A DNA stretch of 64,000 nt from positions 2,472,501 through 2,536,500 of the forward strand of contig NZ_CP104883.1 of assembly GCF_025449335.1 (NCBI RefSeq), in the 5' to 3' direction. Source of the DNA: Bartonella sp. HY328 (lineage in GTDB: Bacteria > Pseudomonadota > Alphaproteobacteria > Rhizobiales > Rhizobiaceae). The notes under the pieces are model-generated. The model was given only the letters and a program-made list of their open reading frames with translations. It did not search any database and was not told where the DNA came from. Position numbers and translations under genes: made by a program. Positions 53,707 through 62,628 of this stretch are shown here, piece after piece. Positions within the stretch are counted from its first letter, which is position 1. Each line of letters starts with the position of its first letter.

Positions 53707-54810
53707 TTAAGTATTATGGCGGAACAGCATGACATCGCCGTCCTGCACCACATATTCCTTACCTTCATCACGCGCTTTACCAGCTTCTTTTGCTGGTACT
53801 TCACCACCAAGGGTTACATAATCATTAAAGGCAATGGTTTGCGCACGAATGAAGCCGCGTTCAAAATCACTATGAATAACACCTGCTGCTTGCGGTGCTT
53901 TGGTACCGCGTTTAATTGTCCAAGCACGGGTTTCTTTTGGGCCACAAGTAAAATAGGTGATAAGATCCAATAGATGATAACCAGCACGGATAAGGCGATC
54001 AAGCCCTGGCTCGGTCAATCCCATCGCATCCAAATATTCACCAGCTTCTTCATCAGGCAATTGCGCAACTTCTGCTTCAATCGCCGCAGAAATAATCACC
54101 GATTCCGCCCCTTGCTCCTTAGCCATTTCATCAACGGCTTTCGAAAACTCATTACCCGTTCCTGCATCGCTTTCTGCAACATTGCAGACATAAAGCACTG
54201 GTTTTGAAGTTAAAAGATTAAGGCCATCAAGAATTGCGCGATCATCAGCAGCAATACCCTTCAACAGCAAGCGAACAGGTTTACCCTCTTGCAATAGCGT
54301 TAAGGCTTCCTCCATCAAAGGCAAAATAGTCAAAGATTCCTTATCCTTGCTTGCGGCCTTTTTACGGGTTGCAACCACGCGGCGCTCTAAGCTTTCAAGA
54401 TCTGAAAGCATTAGTTCAGTTTCAACCGTTGCCGCATCAGATACAGGATCTATACGCCCTTCAACATGGGTAATATCATCATCTTCAAAGCAGCGTAGCA
54501 CATGAACAATCGCATCAACTTCACGAATATTGGCAAGAAACTGGTTACCAAGACCTTCCCCCTTGGATGCACCGCGTACAAGGCCCGCAATATCTACGAA
54601 ATTAATCCGAGTTGGAATGATTTCCTTTGAACCAGCAATAGCAGCAATTTGGCGCATCCGTGGATCTGGCACAGCAACTTCGCCAGTGTTTGGCTCAATG
54701 GTGCAAAAAGGATAATTGGCGGCCTGAGCCGCTGCTGTTTTGGTTAAAGCATTGAAAAGGGTTGATTTGCCAACATTTGGCAAGCCAACAATACCACATT
54801 TGAAACCCAT
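53707..54810 (-). CDS. ychF: Obg-like redox-regulated ATPase YchF
   Basis: YchF is a universally conserved Obg-family nucleotidase that prefers ATP and associates with ribosomes. The 367-residue protein has the P-loop GLPNVGKSTLFNALT, the G3 segment DIAGLVRGASKGEGLGNQ, the altered G4 motif NVAE in place of NKxD, and a C-terminal TGS domain (TIKRGTKAPQAAGVIHSDFE). Length is standard. Single gene. Confidence 0.96.
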   Translation of the reverse strand: MGFKCGIVGLPNVGKSTLFNALTKTAAAQAANYPFCTIEPNTGEVAVPDPRMRQIAAIAGSKEIIPTRINFVDIAGLVRGASKGEGLGNQFLANIREVDAIVHVLRCFEDDDITHVEGRIDPVSDAATVETELMLSDLESLERRVVATRKKAASKDKESLTILPLMEEALTLLQEGKPVRLLLKGIAADDRAILDGLNLLTSKPVLYVCNVAESDAGTGNEFSKAVDEMAKEQGAESVIISAAIEAEVAQLPDEEAGEYLDAMGLTEPGLDRLIRAGYHLLDLITYFTCGPKETRAWTIKRGTKAPQAAGVIHSDFERGFIRAQTIAFNDYVTLGGEVPAKEAGKARDEGKEYVVQDGDVMLFRHNT

Positions 54811-54914
54811 GGTTTGCGCTAATCCTGTTTTTTTGAAAATTATTTCTTGCCTATAGCATATTTTTCGATTTTTACCACCAAGAAAAATTATAGCTTTTAG
54901 GTTTGAAAAAACGA

Positions 54915-55757
54915 CTACGATTTTAAATAGTCAAAATGATAGCGTAAATGATTATCCATAAAAGTTGAAATGAAGAAATATGAATGGTCATAACCTTCAC
55001 GCATATTTAAAGTAAGTGGCATATTCGCCTTTTCACATGCTTCAACCAATAATTTGGGCTTTAAACCTTTTTCAAGAAAGCTATCATTACTGCCTTGATC
55101 GATCAGTAAATTATCGAGCCGCGCGCCATCTTCAATCAAGCATACACTATCATAGCTACGCCATTTTGCACTATCCTCTCCAAGGTATTTTTTTAACGCG
55201 CCAATAGACCAATCAGAGGTTGACGGATTAACAATCGGCGCAAAGGCAGAAACCGACTTAAACCGCAAAGGATTTTTAAGTGCAATCATCATCGCACCAT
55301 GGCCACCCATAGAGTGTCCCATAATTGATTGATGGTTCATATCAATGGCAAAATTATCTGCAATGAATGCGGGCAATTCCTCGACAATATAGGAATACAT
55401 ATTATAGTTTTTAGCAAAAGGAGCCTCTAGCGCATCAACATAAAAACCAGCGCCCTTACCAAATTGCCAATTATCAGGTTCATCGGGCACATCATCACCA
55501 CGCGGACTGGTGTCAGGGCAAATTATTGCCACCCCAAGCTCGGCCGCCAAACGCCGATATTCGCCCTTATCCATAACATTTTGGTGGCTGCAGGTAAGCC
55601 CTGATAGAAACCATAACAAAGGCACTTTGACTTTAGAATTTTTTGTTTGTGGCGGCATAAATAAAGCAAAAGTCATATCGCAATGATTAACCAAAGACTT
55701 ATGCCGATAGACGCCTTGAACACCACCAAAGCTAAGGGCTTGTGAAACTATTTCCAT
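54915..55757 (-). CDS. fghA: S-formylglutathione hydrolase
   Basis: This esterase-D-family enzyme hydrolyses S-formylglutathione to formate and glutathione, the second step of glutathione-dependent formaldehyde detoxification. The 280-residue alpha/beta hydrolase has the nucleophile in GHSMGGHGAMM, LWFLSGLTCSHQNVMDKGEY and the C-terminal GYDHSYFFISTF carrying the catalytic His. It lies 36 bases downstream of the dehydrogenase gene of the same pathway. Confidence 0.95.
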   Translation of the reverse strand: MEIVSQALSFGGVQGVYRHKSLVNHCDMTFALFMPPQTKNSKVKVPLLWFLSGLTCSHQNVMDKGEYRRLAAELGVAIICPDTSPRGDDVPDEPDNWQFGKGAGFYVDALEAPFAKNYNMYSYIVEELPAFIADNFAIDMNHQSIMGHSMGGHGAMMIALKNPLRFKSVSAFAPIVNPSTSDWSIGALKKYLGEDSAKWRSYDSVCLIEDGARLDNLLIDQGSNDSFLEKGLKPKLLVEACEKANMPLTLNMREGYDHSYFFISTFMDNHLRYHFDYLKS

Positions 55758-55793
55758 CTGGCTTACCTTTTTATATTTTGGCCAATAAGATTT

Positions 55794-56906
55794 TTAATAA
55801 AGAATAACCGAGCGGATTGATTTTCCTTCATGCATCAGGTCAAAAGCGGAATTAATCTCATCAAGCGGCATGGTATGCGTAATAAGACTGTCAATATCTA
55901 TCTTGCCTTCCATATACCAATCGACAATTTTTGGCACATCGGTGCGCCCTCTTGCACCACCAAAGGCTGAACCTTTCCACACGCGTCCGGTCACCAATTG
56001 GAAAGGACGGGTTGAAATTTCAGCACCTGATGGCGCAACGCCAATAATAATAGCTTCACCCCAGCCGCGATGACAACATTCCAATGCCTGGCGCATAGTG
56101 TGAACATTGCCGATACATTCAAAAGAAAAATCTGCGCCGCCGCCGGTAATATCTTGAATAGCTTCAACCACCTTATCGCGGCCAACATCATCAGGATTGA
56201 TAAAATGGGTCATACCAAATTTTTTAGCAAGCTCAACTTTTGATGGATTTAAATCAACACCAATAATTTTATCAGCGCCAACCATACGCGCACCTTGAAT
56301 GACGTTAAGACCAATGCCGCCAAGCCCAAAGACAACAACATTGGCTCCTGGCCAAACCTTGCCTGTATAAACAACCGCGCCAATACCAGTGGTGACGCCG
56401 CAACCAATATAGCAAATCTTATCAAAAGGCGCATCTTCGCGCACTTTTGCAACTGCAATTTCTGGCAAAACGGTAAAGTTAGAAAAAGTTGAGCACCCCA
56501 TATAGTGAAAAATTTCACCGCCATCACAAGAAAAGCGCGATGTTTCATCAGGCATTAGCCCCAAACCTTGGGTAGAGCGGATTGATGTGCAAAGGTTAGA
56601 GCGTTGTGAAAGGCAGGTTTTGCAGCCACGGCATTCCGGCGTATAAAGTGGAATAACATGATCGCCCACTTTTACCGATGTGACACCTGCACCGATTTCA
56701 CGCACAATGCCAGCGCCTTCATGACCAAGAATGGCTGGGAACCGTCCTTCAGAATCGAGCCCCGAAAGCGTATAAGCATCGGTATGGCAAACGCCTGTTG
56801 CCATAATCTCAACAAGAACCTCACCGGCCTTTGGCCCACCAATCTCGATGGTTTCAATGGTAAGGGGTTTTTTAGCTTCCCAAGCAACTGCCGCACGTGT
56901 TTTCAT
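55794..56906 (-). CDS. adhI: S-(hydroxymethyl)glutathione dehydrogenase, class III alcohol dehydrogenase
   Basis: The zinc- and NAD-dependent enzyme oxidises S-hydroxymethylglutathione, the adduct of formaldehyde and glutathione, to S-formylglutathione. Catalytic zinc ligands are in ATGVCHTDAYTLSG and GHEGAGIVREIG. Structural zinc cysteines are in PECRGCKTCLSQRSNLC, and the Rossmann motif is VVVFGLGGIGLNVIQGA. The 370-residue length is typical. It is the first gene of the adhI-fghA operon. Confidence 0.96.
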   Translation of the reverse strand: MKTRAAVAWEAKKPLTIETIEIGGPKAGEVLVEIMATGVCHTDAYTLSGLDSEGRFPAILGHEGAGIVREIGAGVTSVKVGDHVIPLYTPECRGCKTCLSQRSNLCTSIRSTQGLGLMPDETSRFSCDGGEIFHYMGCSTFSNFTVLPEIAVAKVREDAPFDKICYIGCGVTTGIGAVVYTGKVWPGANVVVFGLGGIGLNVIQGARMVGADKIIGVDLNPSKVELAKKFGMTHFINPDDVGRDKVVEAIQDITGGGADFSFECIGNVHTMRQALECCHRGWGEAIIIGVAPSGAEISTRPFQLVTGRVWKGSAFGGARGRTDVPKIVDWYMEGKIDIDSLITHTMPLDEINSAFDLMHEGKSIRSVILY

Positions 56907-56980
56907 AATTTACTCCATTAAATTGATATTTGCGCTTCAGCTTGCACTTTAGATTTGAAGCTAGTAGGGTTTTGAATACC

Positions 56981-57014
56981 TTAGGGTCAGGACCTATTAA
57001 TTTAAATGAAATGG
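56981..57014 (+). repeat. Left terminal inverted repeat of the MITE
   Basis: This 34-base end matches the reverse complement of 57229-57262 at 32 positions. The mismatches are at positions 24 and 27. Confidence 0.85.
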
Positions 57015-57228
57015 CACAATAAACAGCAAAAATTTACAAGAAGGAAAGCGATAAGTGGGTGGTATACCCATTTGAGCTTTACGACGTAGTAGATTACAGC
57101 TGTTTTTGTGTCCTTTCAGGATATAGGAAATTTTCGCGATAACTTTGTCGAATATCCTTGAAAATATTCATATTTCCTGTGGATCTTCTCACCTTTAATC
57201 TTTAGGTTTTCACAAAAATTTCCTCATA

Positions 57229-57262
57229 CCATTTCGTTCAAATTAATAGGTCCTGACCCTAA
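57229..57262 (-). repeat. Right terminal inverted repeat of the MITE
   Basis: Partner of the left repeat in inverted orientation; its outer end reads GGTCCTGACCCTAA on the plus strand. Confidence 0.85.
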
Positions 57263-57478
57263 TCAAATACACCAACCCAATAATTTACAATAATTCAAGA
57301 TTATGCGATTCCTTAGCCTTATTAAATGCTCTCTTTATAATTTATTTTCTGTGCCTTATTTATTCGGGGCTTTTTGGTAGAAAATTAAACCATATTTGAT
57401 AGCGGATTTGCTGGTCTCTTGACAAAGGCAAATAGAATACCGTCTATAAACATATTCATGTTAAGGGTTAAGGCAGCC

Positions 57479-58765
57479 ATGTATAGTCATTATTTTGAAC
57501 GCGCATCCAATCATTCTCGCCTTTTACGCCTTGTTACTCTTATACGCATCAGATGGTTTGCTATCATATGCCAAACATCTTCAGTATTGTTTGTTGCCCT
57601 TTATTTTGGCTTCCCCCTGCCTTTAAGAGCAGCAATGGTGACAATCGCTTTTTCGGCATTGGTCAATATTTTTCTCAATTTTTATTATCCACCCAATCAT
57701 CGTTTATCTCCAATAGGCACGACCTTATTATTAGGACTTGATATTGCATTATTATCCATTTTGTTATTTTTTACTGGCGGTTTGCAAAATCCATTTTCTG
57801 TGTTGATGATCGCCCCTGCAGCTCTAGCAGCAACTTCTCTTGAAGTGCGCTTCATCGTTTTACTCAACCTTTTTGTCATAGGTTGTGCAACCCTTTTGGC
57901 TGTCAAATACTTACCTTTGCCTTGGTACCAAGGCACGATAATAGAATTACCACCATTGTTTATTTTGGGCGTTTGGGCAGCTATCATATCATCATTAACT
58001 TTTACCACTTTTTATTCCTTCCGCGTTGCCGAAGAAGCACGCAAACTTGCCGATGCATTGACCGATACAGAGCTAATTTTATTACAAGAAAAGCACCTTT
58101 CAGCATTAGATGGCATTGCGGCGGCGGCGGCCCATGAGCTTGGCACACCGCTTGCAACCATTCAGCTCGTCGCCAAAGAATTAAGTATTCAATTAAAAAA
58201 TGATGCAACGGTGCAAGAAGATGTTGCACTGCTTATTAGCCAAAGTCAAAGATGCCGCGAAATATTACAGCGCCTTACAAGCCTCTCAACCGAAACCCCC
58301 GATCATTTTGCTGTATTAAAACTTACCTCAGCGATTGAGGAAGCTGTAGCACCACTGCGTGACTTTGACATTGATATAATAGTCACCAATATTGGCTCTA
58401 CCGATAAGGAGCCGGAAATTGCCCGCAACCCCGGTATTTTATATGGTATTGGCAACTTAGTCGAAAATGCGGTTGATTTTGCCCGCAGCAAAGTTATCAT
58501 TAATTATAAATGGACCAATAAGGACGTAGAAATTATTATTACCGATGACGGCATGGGCTTTCCACCTCATATTATTGACCGTATTGGCGAGCCATATACC
58601 ACCAGCCGCGAAACTGATAGCCATGGTGGTGGCCTTGGTCTTGGTTTATTTATTGCCAAAACCTTGCTTGAACGCTCGGGGGCTATGATTGAATTTCGAA
58701 ATAATCCTGACTCTGCGCTAGGTGCCGAAATCAAAATTTTATGGCCACGATCGGCATTAAGTTGA
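57479..58765 (+). CDS. regB: Redox sensor histidine kinase RegB/ActS/PrrB
   Basis: RegB senses the respiratory redox state and phosphorylates RegA. The 428-residue kinase has six membrane segments (about 20-185), the quinone-sensing motif GGLQNPF at 100-106, the phosphoacceptor His219 in AAAAAHELGTPLATI, and the redox-active cysteine Cys259 in QRCREIL. ATPase boxes are NLVENAVDFA, DDGMGFP and GGGLGLGLFIAK. ATG 57479 follows AAGG at six bases; an open frame back to a TTG at 57419 is less likely. regA follows 241 bases downstream. Confidence 0.93.
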   Translation: MYSHYFERASNHSRLLRLVTLIRIRWFAIICQTSSVLFVALYFGFPLPLRAAMVTIAFSALVNIFLNFYYPPNHRLSPIGTTLLLGLDIALLSILLFFTGGLQNPFSVLMIAPAALAATSLEVRFIVLLNLFVIGCATLLAVKYLPLPWYQGTIIELPPLFILGVWAAIISSLTFTTFYSFRVAEEARKLADALTDTELILLQEKHLSALDGIAAAAAHELGTPLATIQLVAKELSIQLKNDATVQEDVALLISQSQRCREILQRLTSLSTETPDHFAVLKLTSAIEEAVAPLRDFDIDIIVTNIGSTDKEPEIARNPGILYGIGNLVENAVDFARSKVIINYKWTNKDVEIIITDDGMGFPPHIIDRIGEPYTTSRETDSHGGGLGLGLFIAKTLLERSGAMIEFRNNPDSALGAEIKILWPRSALS

Positions 58766-59006
58766 TAGGCTATATGATTGAACCATTTTAAATTACCAAT
58801 TATCAATATTATTGGTCACAATAATGAAATACACAGACTAAAACCGTTAATCGTCACTTTATAACATTTAAAAGCTTTAACTAAAGCAGTTTTAATTTTA
58901 AGGTTTGACACAGAAACAAGTCTTGGCGATAAAGAGCCATAGGAAACAACTTTTTTAGCTTGTGCATTAAATTATTTTATTCGACACAAGTTTTATTGGG
59001 TAAAAG

Positions 59007-59579
59007 ATGGATATAAATATGCAGGAAGACCAAGAAGAAGAAAACTTGGTTGCTGGAAAAACACTCCTCTTAGTAGATGATGATCGTCCTTTTTTACAAA
59101 GATTGGCACGAGCCATGGAAGCACGTGGTTTTATCGTTACTGCAGTTGAGACTGTTCGTGATGCTATTAGCATGCTTCATGCCAATGCGGCACCAGATTT
59201 TGCAGTTATCGATCTCAAGCTAACTGACGGTAACGGTATGGACGTTATCGAAGAAATGCGCAATCACAGCGCCCAAACACGGGTTATTGTTTTAACCGGC
59301 TTTGGTAATATTGCCTCTGCAGTTAATGCAGTTAAACTAGGGGCAATTGATTATTTGGCCAAGCCTGCTGATGCTGATGAAGTTTTTGAAGCCTTGACCC
59401 GATTACCAGGACAAAAGGCAACAATTCCTGAAAATCCAATGTCAGCAGATCGTGTGCGCTGGGAACATATTCAACGGGTTTATGAAATGTGCGACCGTAA
59501 CGTGTCTGAAACTGCGCGTCGTCTTAATATGCACCGGCGTACATTGCAGCGTATTTTAGCCAAACATGCACCTAAATAG
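59007..59579 (+). CDS. regA: Response regulator RegA/ActR/PrrA
   Basis: RegA is the partner of RegB and globally regulates respiration, redox balance and carbon or nitrogen metabolism. The receiver domain has the acidic pocket Asp24-26, the phosphoacceptor Asp69 (AVIDLKLTDGNG) and Lys119 (YLAKPA). The C-terminal Fis-type helix-turn-helix is SETARRLNMHRRTLQRILAK. Length (190 residues) is typical. The terminator at 59599 closes it. Confidence 0.95.
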   Translation: MDINMQEDQEEENLVAGKTLLLVDDDRPFLQRLARAMEARGFIVTAVETVRDAISMLHANAAPDFAVIDLKLTDGNGMDVIEEMRNHSAQTRVIVLTGFGNIASAVNAVKLGAIDYLAKPADADEVFEALTRLPGQKATIPENPMSADRVRWEHIQRVYEMCDRNVSETARRLNMHRRTLQRILAKHAPK

Positions 59580-59598
59580 GCAAACATATAAACATTAT

Positions 59599-59643
59599 AA
59601 AGCGGATATATTGCAATAAAAAAACATTATCCGCTTTATTTTA
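59599..59643 (+). terminator. Rho-independent terminator after regA
   Basis: AAAGCGGATA at 59599-59608 pairs with TATCCGCTTT at 59628-59637, followed by ATTTT. Its 3' edge reaches the stop codon of the decayed minus-strand gene. Confidence 0.8.
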
Positions 59644-60070
59644 ATCAAAGTAGCTTAAAAAGAGCGTTATATCCTTAGCATGCCCAGCAAAGGCACTTTC
59701 ACCTTTCATAGATAATTTATAATTAGGCTTCATAGCCAATACGCAAACCGCCAAGCTCAACAAAACATCGCGCAAAATACCTGCCTCACGATCACGGCTA
59801 TTAGACCATTAGAACGCAAATTCAACAAAACTGCATAGAGCGCCTAGTTCTGGTTCACAAGCGGTTTAAAATAAAGGCTTCCACATATTGCTAGCAAATA
59901 GGATTCGTGGTTAATGTCGCCTTCCTTTTTAGCATAAGCTTCATCACCGCCTGAAAGAACCAAATAACCATAGCCCTGTAAGTCGCATAAAAGTTTCTGT
60001 TTTCGGAAGATAAAAATATCCTTTACCAAGGATATCGCATATCCGCCGACTATCTTCGCTCTAAGGTTCT
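59641..60070 (-). pseudogene. Decayed gene of unknown family
   Basis: On the minus strand protein-like sequence changes frame at least twice. First comes RRICDILGKGYFYLPKTETF (about 60060-60005). A second frame, open at 60029-59844, includes GYLVLSGGDEAYAKKEGDIN and SYLLAICGSLYFKPLVNQN. A third frame continues EPELGALCSFVEFAF, a TAA, then NSRDREAGILRDVLLSLAVC and MKGESAFAGHAKDITLFLSY to a TAA at 59641-59643. The segments join where frames change, which is the signature of an eroded gene of about 140 codons. The longest intact piece has 61 codons. I do not recognise the family. Confidence 0.6.
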
Positions 60071-60164
60071 ACTACACTATTTTTCCATATGAGGATCCTG
60101 TTAAAACAGGTATAATAAAGAGTAAAAGGCTTTAATATTTTAACTTCCCAAAAAAAATTACCTT

Positions 60165-61145
60165 TTAAACCAATGCTTGCGCTTCCGGTTTAATCGCCGC
60201 TAACGCTTTTAAGAACCCCCGATCCTCGTCTTCTTCATTATTAGGTGTTGTCAAAAGTTTCTCGCCATAAAAAAGCGAATTTGCACCAGCAAGAAAGCAC
60301 AAGATTTGTGCCTCTTTATTAAGTAACGAGCGGCCTGCCGCAAGACGAATGACGGACTTTGGCATAATGATCCGCGCTGTTGCGATCATGCGAATATGCT
60401 CAAGCGGATCCACTGTTTTTTGATTTTGCAAAGGTGTGCCAATAACAGGCACTAAAGCATTTATCGGTACACTTTCAGGGTGCGGATAAAGTCGCGCCAA
60501 AACTTGTAACATCGAAGAGCGATCTTTTATAGTTTCCCCAAGACCGATAATCCCACCGCAGCAAAGTTCAATCTGTTCATCACGCAAATATTGCAAGGTT
60601 TGCAAACGATCGTCAAATGTTCGAGTGGTAATAATATTGCTATAAAATTGCGGACTTGTATCAATATTATGATTATAAGCAGTAAGGCCAGCCTGCTTCA
60701 ACTTTTTTGCTTGATGGGGCTTTAACATACCAAGGGTGACGCAGGCCTCCATGCCCAAATGCCGAATACCTCGCACCATTTCAAGCACCGCGTCAAATTC
60801 TGGGCCATCTTTGACTTGCCGCCAAGCTGCTGCCAAGCAAAATCGCGATGCGCCTGCTTGTTTTGCTAAAAGTGCGAGCTCTATCACCTTTTGAGGCTGC
60901 ATTAGCTTATCACGAGTAAGTTCCGTTTCCTTATGATGTGCAGATTGCGAACAATAGGCACAATTTTCAGGACAACCGCCGGTTTTAATCGACAAAAGGC
61001 TCGCCATCTGTATTTCGGCTTTTGGATGATATTGGCGGTGTACGTCATTTGCTTTACTCAAAAGCTCCAATAAAGGCAGGCAATAAAGTGCTTCAATTTC
61101 TGCTATTGTCCAATCATAGCGCAAATTTGCTGTATGATTGCTCAT
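60165..61145 (-). CDS. bioB: Biotin synthase
   Basis: BioB is the radical-SAM enzyme that inserts sulfur into dethiobiotin to give biotin. The SAM cluster cysteines are Cys58, Cys62 and Cys65 in GGCPENCAYCSQSAHH. Further pieces are AGLTAYNHNIDTSPQFYSNI, CCGGIIGLGET and the barrel end INALVPVIGTPL. The 326-residue length is typical. The start overlaps the bioY stop by 4 bases. No bioF, bioA or bioD genes lie nearby, so the rest of the pathway is elsewhere or the cell imports precursors. Confidence 0.96.
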   Translation of the reverse strand: MSNHTANLRYDWTIAEIEALYCLPLLELLSKANDVHRQYHPKAEIQMASLLSIKTGGCPENCAYCSQSAHHKETELTRDKLMQPQKVIELALLAKQAGASRFCLAAAWRQVKDGPEFDAVLEMVRGIRHLGMEACVTLGMLKPHQAKKLKQAGLTAYNHNIDTSPQFYSNIITTRTFDDRLQTLQYLRDEQIELCCGGIIGLGETIKDRSSMLQVLARLYPHPESVPINALVPVIGTPLQNQKTVDPLEHIRMIATARIIMPKSVIRLAAGRSLLNKEAQILCFLAGANSLFYGEKLLTTPNNEEDEDRGFLKALAAIKPEAQALV

Positions 61146-61696
61146 TTGCTTCGCACCTTAATATTTTTAACGCCGGACCAAAGCCCAATAGCTAAAGTAA
61201 GCTTTAAAAAATCACTCAAAACAAAAGGAAATACACCAACATACAGCAATTGGTTAGCTGGTACATAAAGGGAAAGCCATAAGGTGCCAATAAAATAGAT
61301 AAGCAATAATAGTGTAATTGCACCTAATATGACTTTGTATAGAGAGAAGTTACGCATATAGCCGATAAGCGTGCCAGCTATAACAAAACCAATAAGATAA
61401 CCACCACTTGGACCAAGAATATAGGTAAGACCTAGCCCTCGCTCTGGTGAATTGGCAAAGACTGGAAAACCAGCCGCACCAATGGTTAAAAATGCCATTA
61501 ATGTCAAAAATGCATAACGCCCACCACCCAGTAAGCCCAATGAAAAGACCACCGCTACCTGCATAGACATTGGAATTGGCCAAAATGGAATTTGAATTTT
61601 CGATGAAATAATAAGTGCCGCTAAACCAGCAACAAAAGCCACAACATGTTTAAGGCTAATTTGGGTAAGCGATAGGGTAGAATGCGCTGTTTTCAT
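61142..61696 (-). CDS. bioY: BioY, biotin-binding S component of an ECF transporter
   Basis: A 184-residue membrane protein with about six helices. The BioY features are IPFWPIPMSMQVAVVFSLGL and LTYILGPSGGYLIGFVIAG. BioY binds biotin and can work alone or with BioM and BioN; no bioMN genes are in the window. The gene is preceded by two BioR boxes, so biotin status probably controls bioY and the coupled bioB together. Confidence 0.93.
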   Translation of the reverse strand: MKTAHSTLSLTQISLKHVVAFVAGLAALIISSKIQIPFWPIPMSMQVAVVFSLGLLGGGRYAFLTLMAFLTIGAAGFPVFANSPERGLGLTYILGPSGGYLIGFVIAGTLIGYMRNFSLYKVILGAITLLLLIYFIGTLWLSLYVPANQLLYVGVFPFVLSDFLKLTLAIGLWSGVKNIKVRSK

Positions 61697-61709
61697 ATTA
61701 ATCTCAATT

Positions 61710-61719
61710 TTATCTATAA
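61710..61719. promoter_or_regulatory. BioR box 1
   Basis: An exact TTATCTATAA, the published consensus of the GntR-family repressor BioR of alphaproteobacteria, lies 13 bases before the bioY start. It overlaps the likely promoter or leader. Confidence 0.85.
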
Positions 61720-61790
61720 TTTTAAATGATTCCTAATAAATACTACACCAAATTTTATTAACAAATCAATATAGTATATTTATTTTAATT

Positions 61791-61800
61791 TTATCTATAA
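61791..61800. promoter_or_regulatory. BioR box 2
   Basis: A second exact TTATCTATAA, 81 bases upstream of box 1, sits in an identical local context (AATTTTATCTATAATTTT). Paired boxes suggest cooperative repression of bioYB. Confidence 0.82.
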
Positions 61801-61878
61801 TTTTTAAAGCGCAAAAAAAATGGCGGAATGAATTATCACTCCACCATCTCAAGTCATTATTTATAAAAATCAAACTAA

Positions 61879-62628
61879 TTAGTTTTCGTCAACCTTACGT
61901 TCATTTAAAGGTTGAATAGGACGATTATTATGATGCTTTAGGATTTTAGCCAATTCTTCAACCTGATCTTTTCCGATTGTTTTAGTATCTTTAAGCACGA
62001 TCCAAGTTACACCTTCACTGCAAGGAGGTGTCGTCAAAGAACCATCAAAATGATAATAATGTTCGGTATTTGGGATCATATCATCCAAATCAATTTCTTC
62101 ACCAACATCAACCGTCTTGTCATGTTCTTCAGGAATGCTTGTTAAAATTTGTTTGAATGACTTGCTTTCTTTACCCTCTTCAAACATTACAGCAAGAACA
62201 AGCAATTTACCTTCTTTGGTAGCATGCACAAAATGTGCTTCCAATGGGAAGGAACGCTTCATAATTGTATTTTCACTTGGTACGTGGAAATGGAACTGCT
62301 TGAGGTAATATTTTTCACCCTTAAAAGTCAAATAATCATCGGCATTTTTAGGGGAGACTTGAATTGTATGACCATTATTTACCAACTCATCAGCGGTGAT
62401 TTCATAATGCAACTCAATTGGACTTTTTTCGCTGCTTTCATGAATTTCTTGAATATCGATCGGCGACTGATTTTTACCAATCTTACATTGGGCGTATTCT
62501 GGCGCCAAATCACCCCAATATTCAGGCCCCTCGGCTCCTTCATAGCCCCAATGCACGCCAGCAGAAGCTACACAAACCAATGAGAGAGAGAAAACACTAG
62601 AAAGAATGAGAGTTTTAATTTTTTTCAT
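61879..62628 (-). CDS. Periplasmic alpha-class carbonic anhydrase
   Basis: The zinc enzyme interconverts carbon dioxide and bicarbonate. A Sec signal peptide (MKKIKTLILSSVFSLSLVCV, cleavage near residue 23) indicates a periplasmic location. Zinc ligands are His113 and His115 (QFHFHVPSEN) and His132 (EAHFVH). Other landmarks are NQSPIDIQ near 53-60 and FDGSLTTPPCSEGVTWIVL. I chose ATG 62628, with AAGGG upstream, over an open frame from 62646. The 249-residue length is normal. Single gene. Confidence 0.95.
   Translation of the reverse strand: MKKIKTLILSSVFSLSLVCVASAGVHWGYEGAEGPEYWGDLAPEYAQCKIGKNQSPIDIQEIHESSEKSPIELHYEITADELVNNGHTIQVSPKNADDYLTFKGEKYYLKQFHFHVPSENTIMKRSFPLEAHFVHATKEGKLLVLAVMFEEGKESKSFKQILTSIPEEHDKTVDVGEEIDLDDMIPNTEHYYHFDGSLTTPPCSEGVTWIVLKDTKTIGKDQVEELAKILKHHNNRPIQPLNERKVDEN

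Larger units (their letters stand above)
56981..57262. mobile_element. MITE-like non-autonomous element, 282 bp
   Basis: The ends are 34-bp terminal inverted repeats (core TTAGGGTCAGGACCTATTAA) at 56981-57014 and 57229-57262 with two mismatches. The interior of about 214 bases has no long open frame; the longest candidate is a 26-codon minus-strand frame. If the terminal TA belongs to the target, the ends read TA-GGGTCAGG and CCTGACCC-TA, which suggests TA-site insertion as in IS630/mariner-type elements. The family is not identified. An isolated copy of one end lies at 20774-20799, so a matching transposase probably acts or acted elsewhere in this genome. Confidence 0.8.
56907..57478. other. 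Divergent adhI-regB intergenic region carrying a MITE-like element
   Basis: The gap holds the element at 56981-57262, leaving short AT-rich flanks of 74 bases before adhI and about 216 before regB for promoters. No other gene is seen. Confidence 0.6.
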
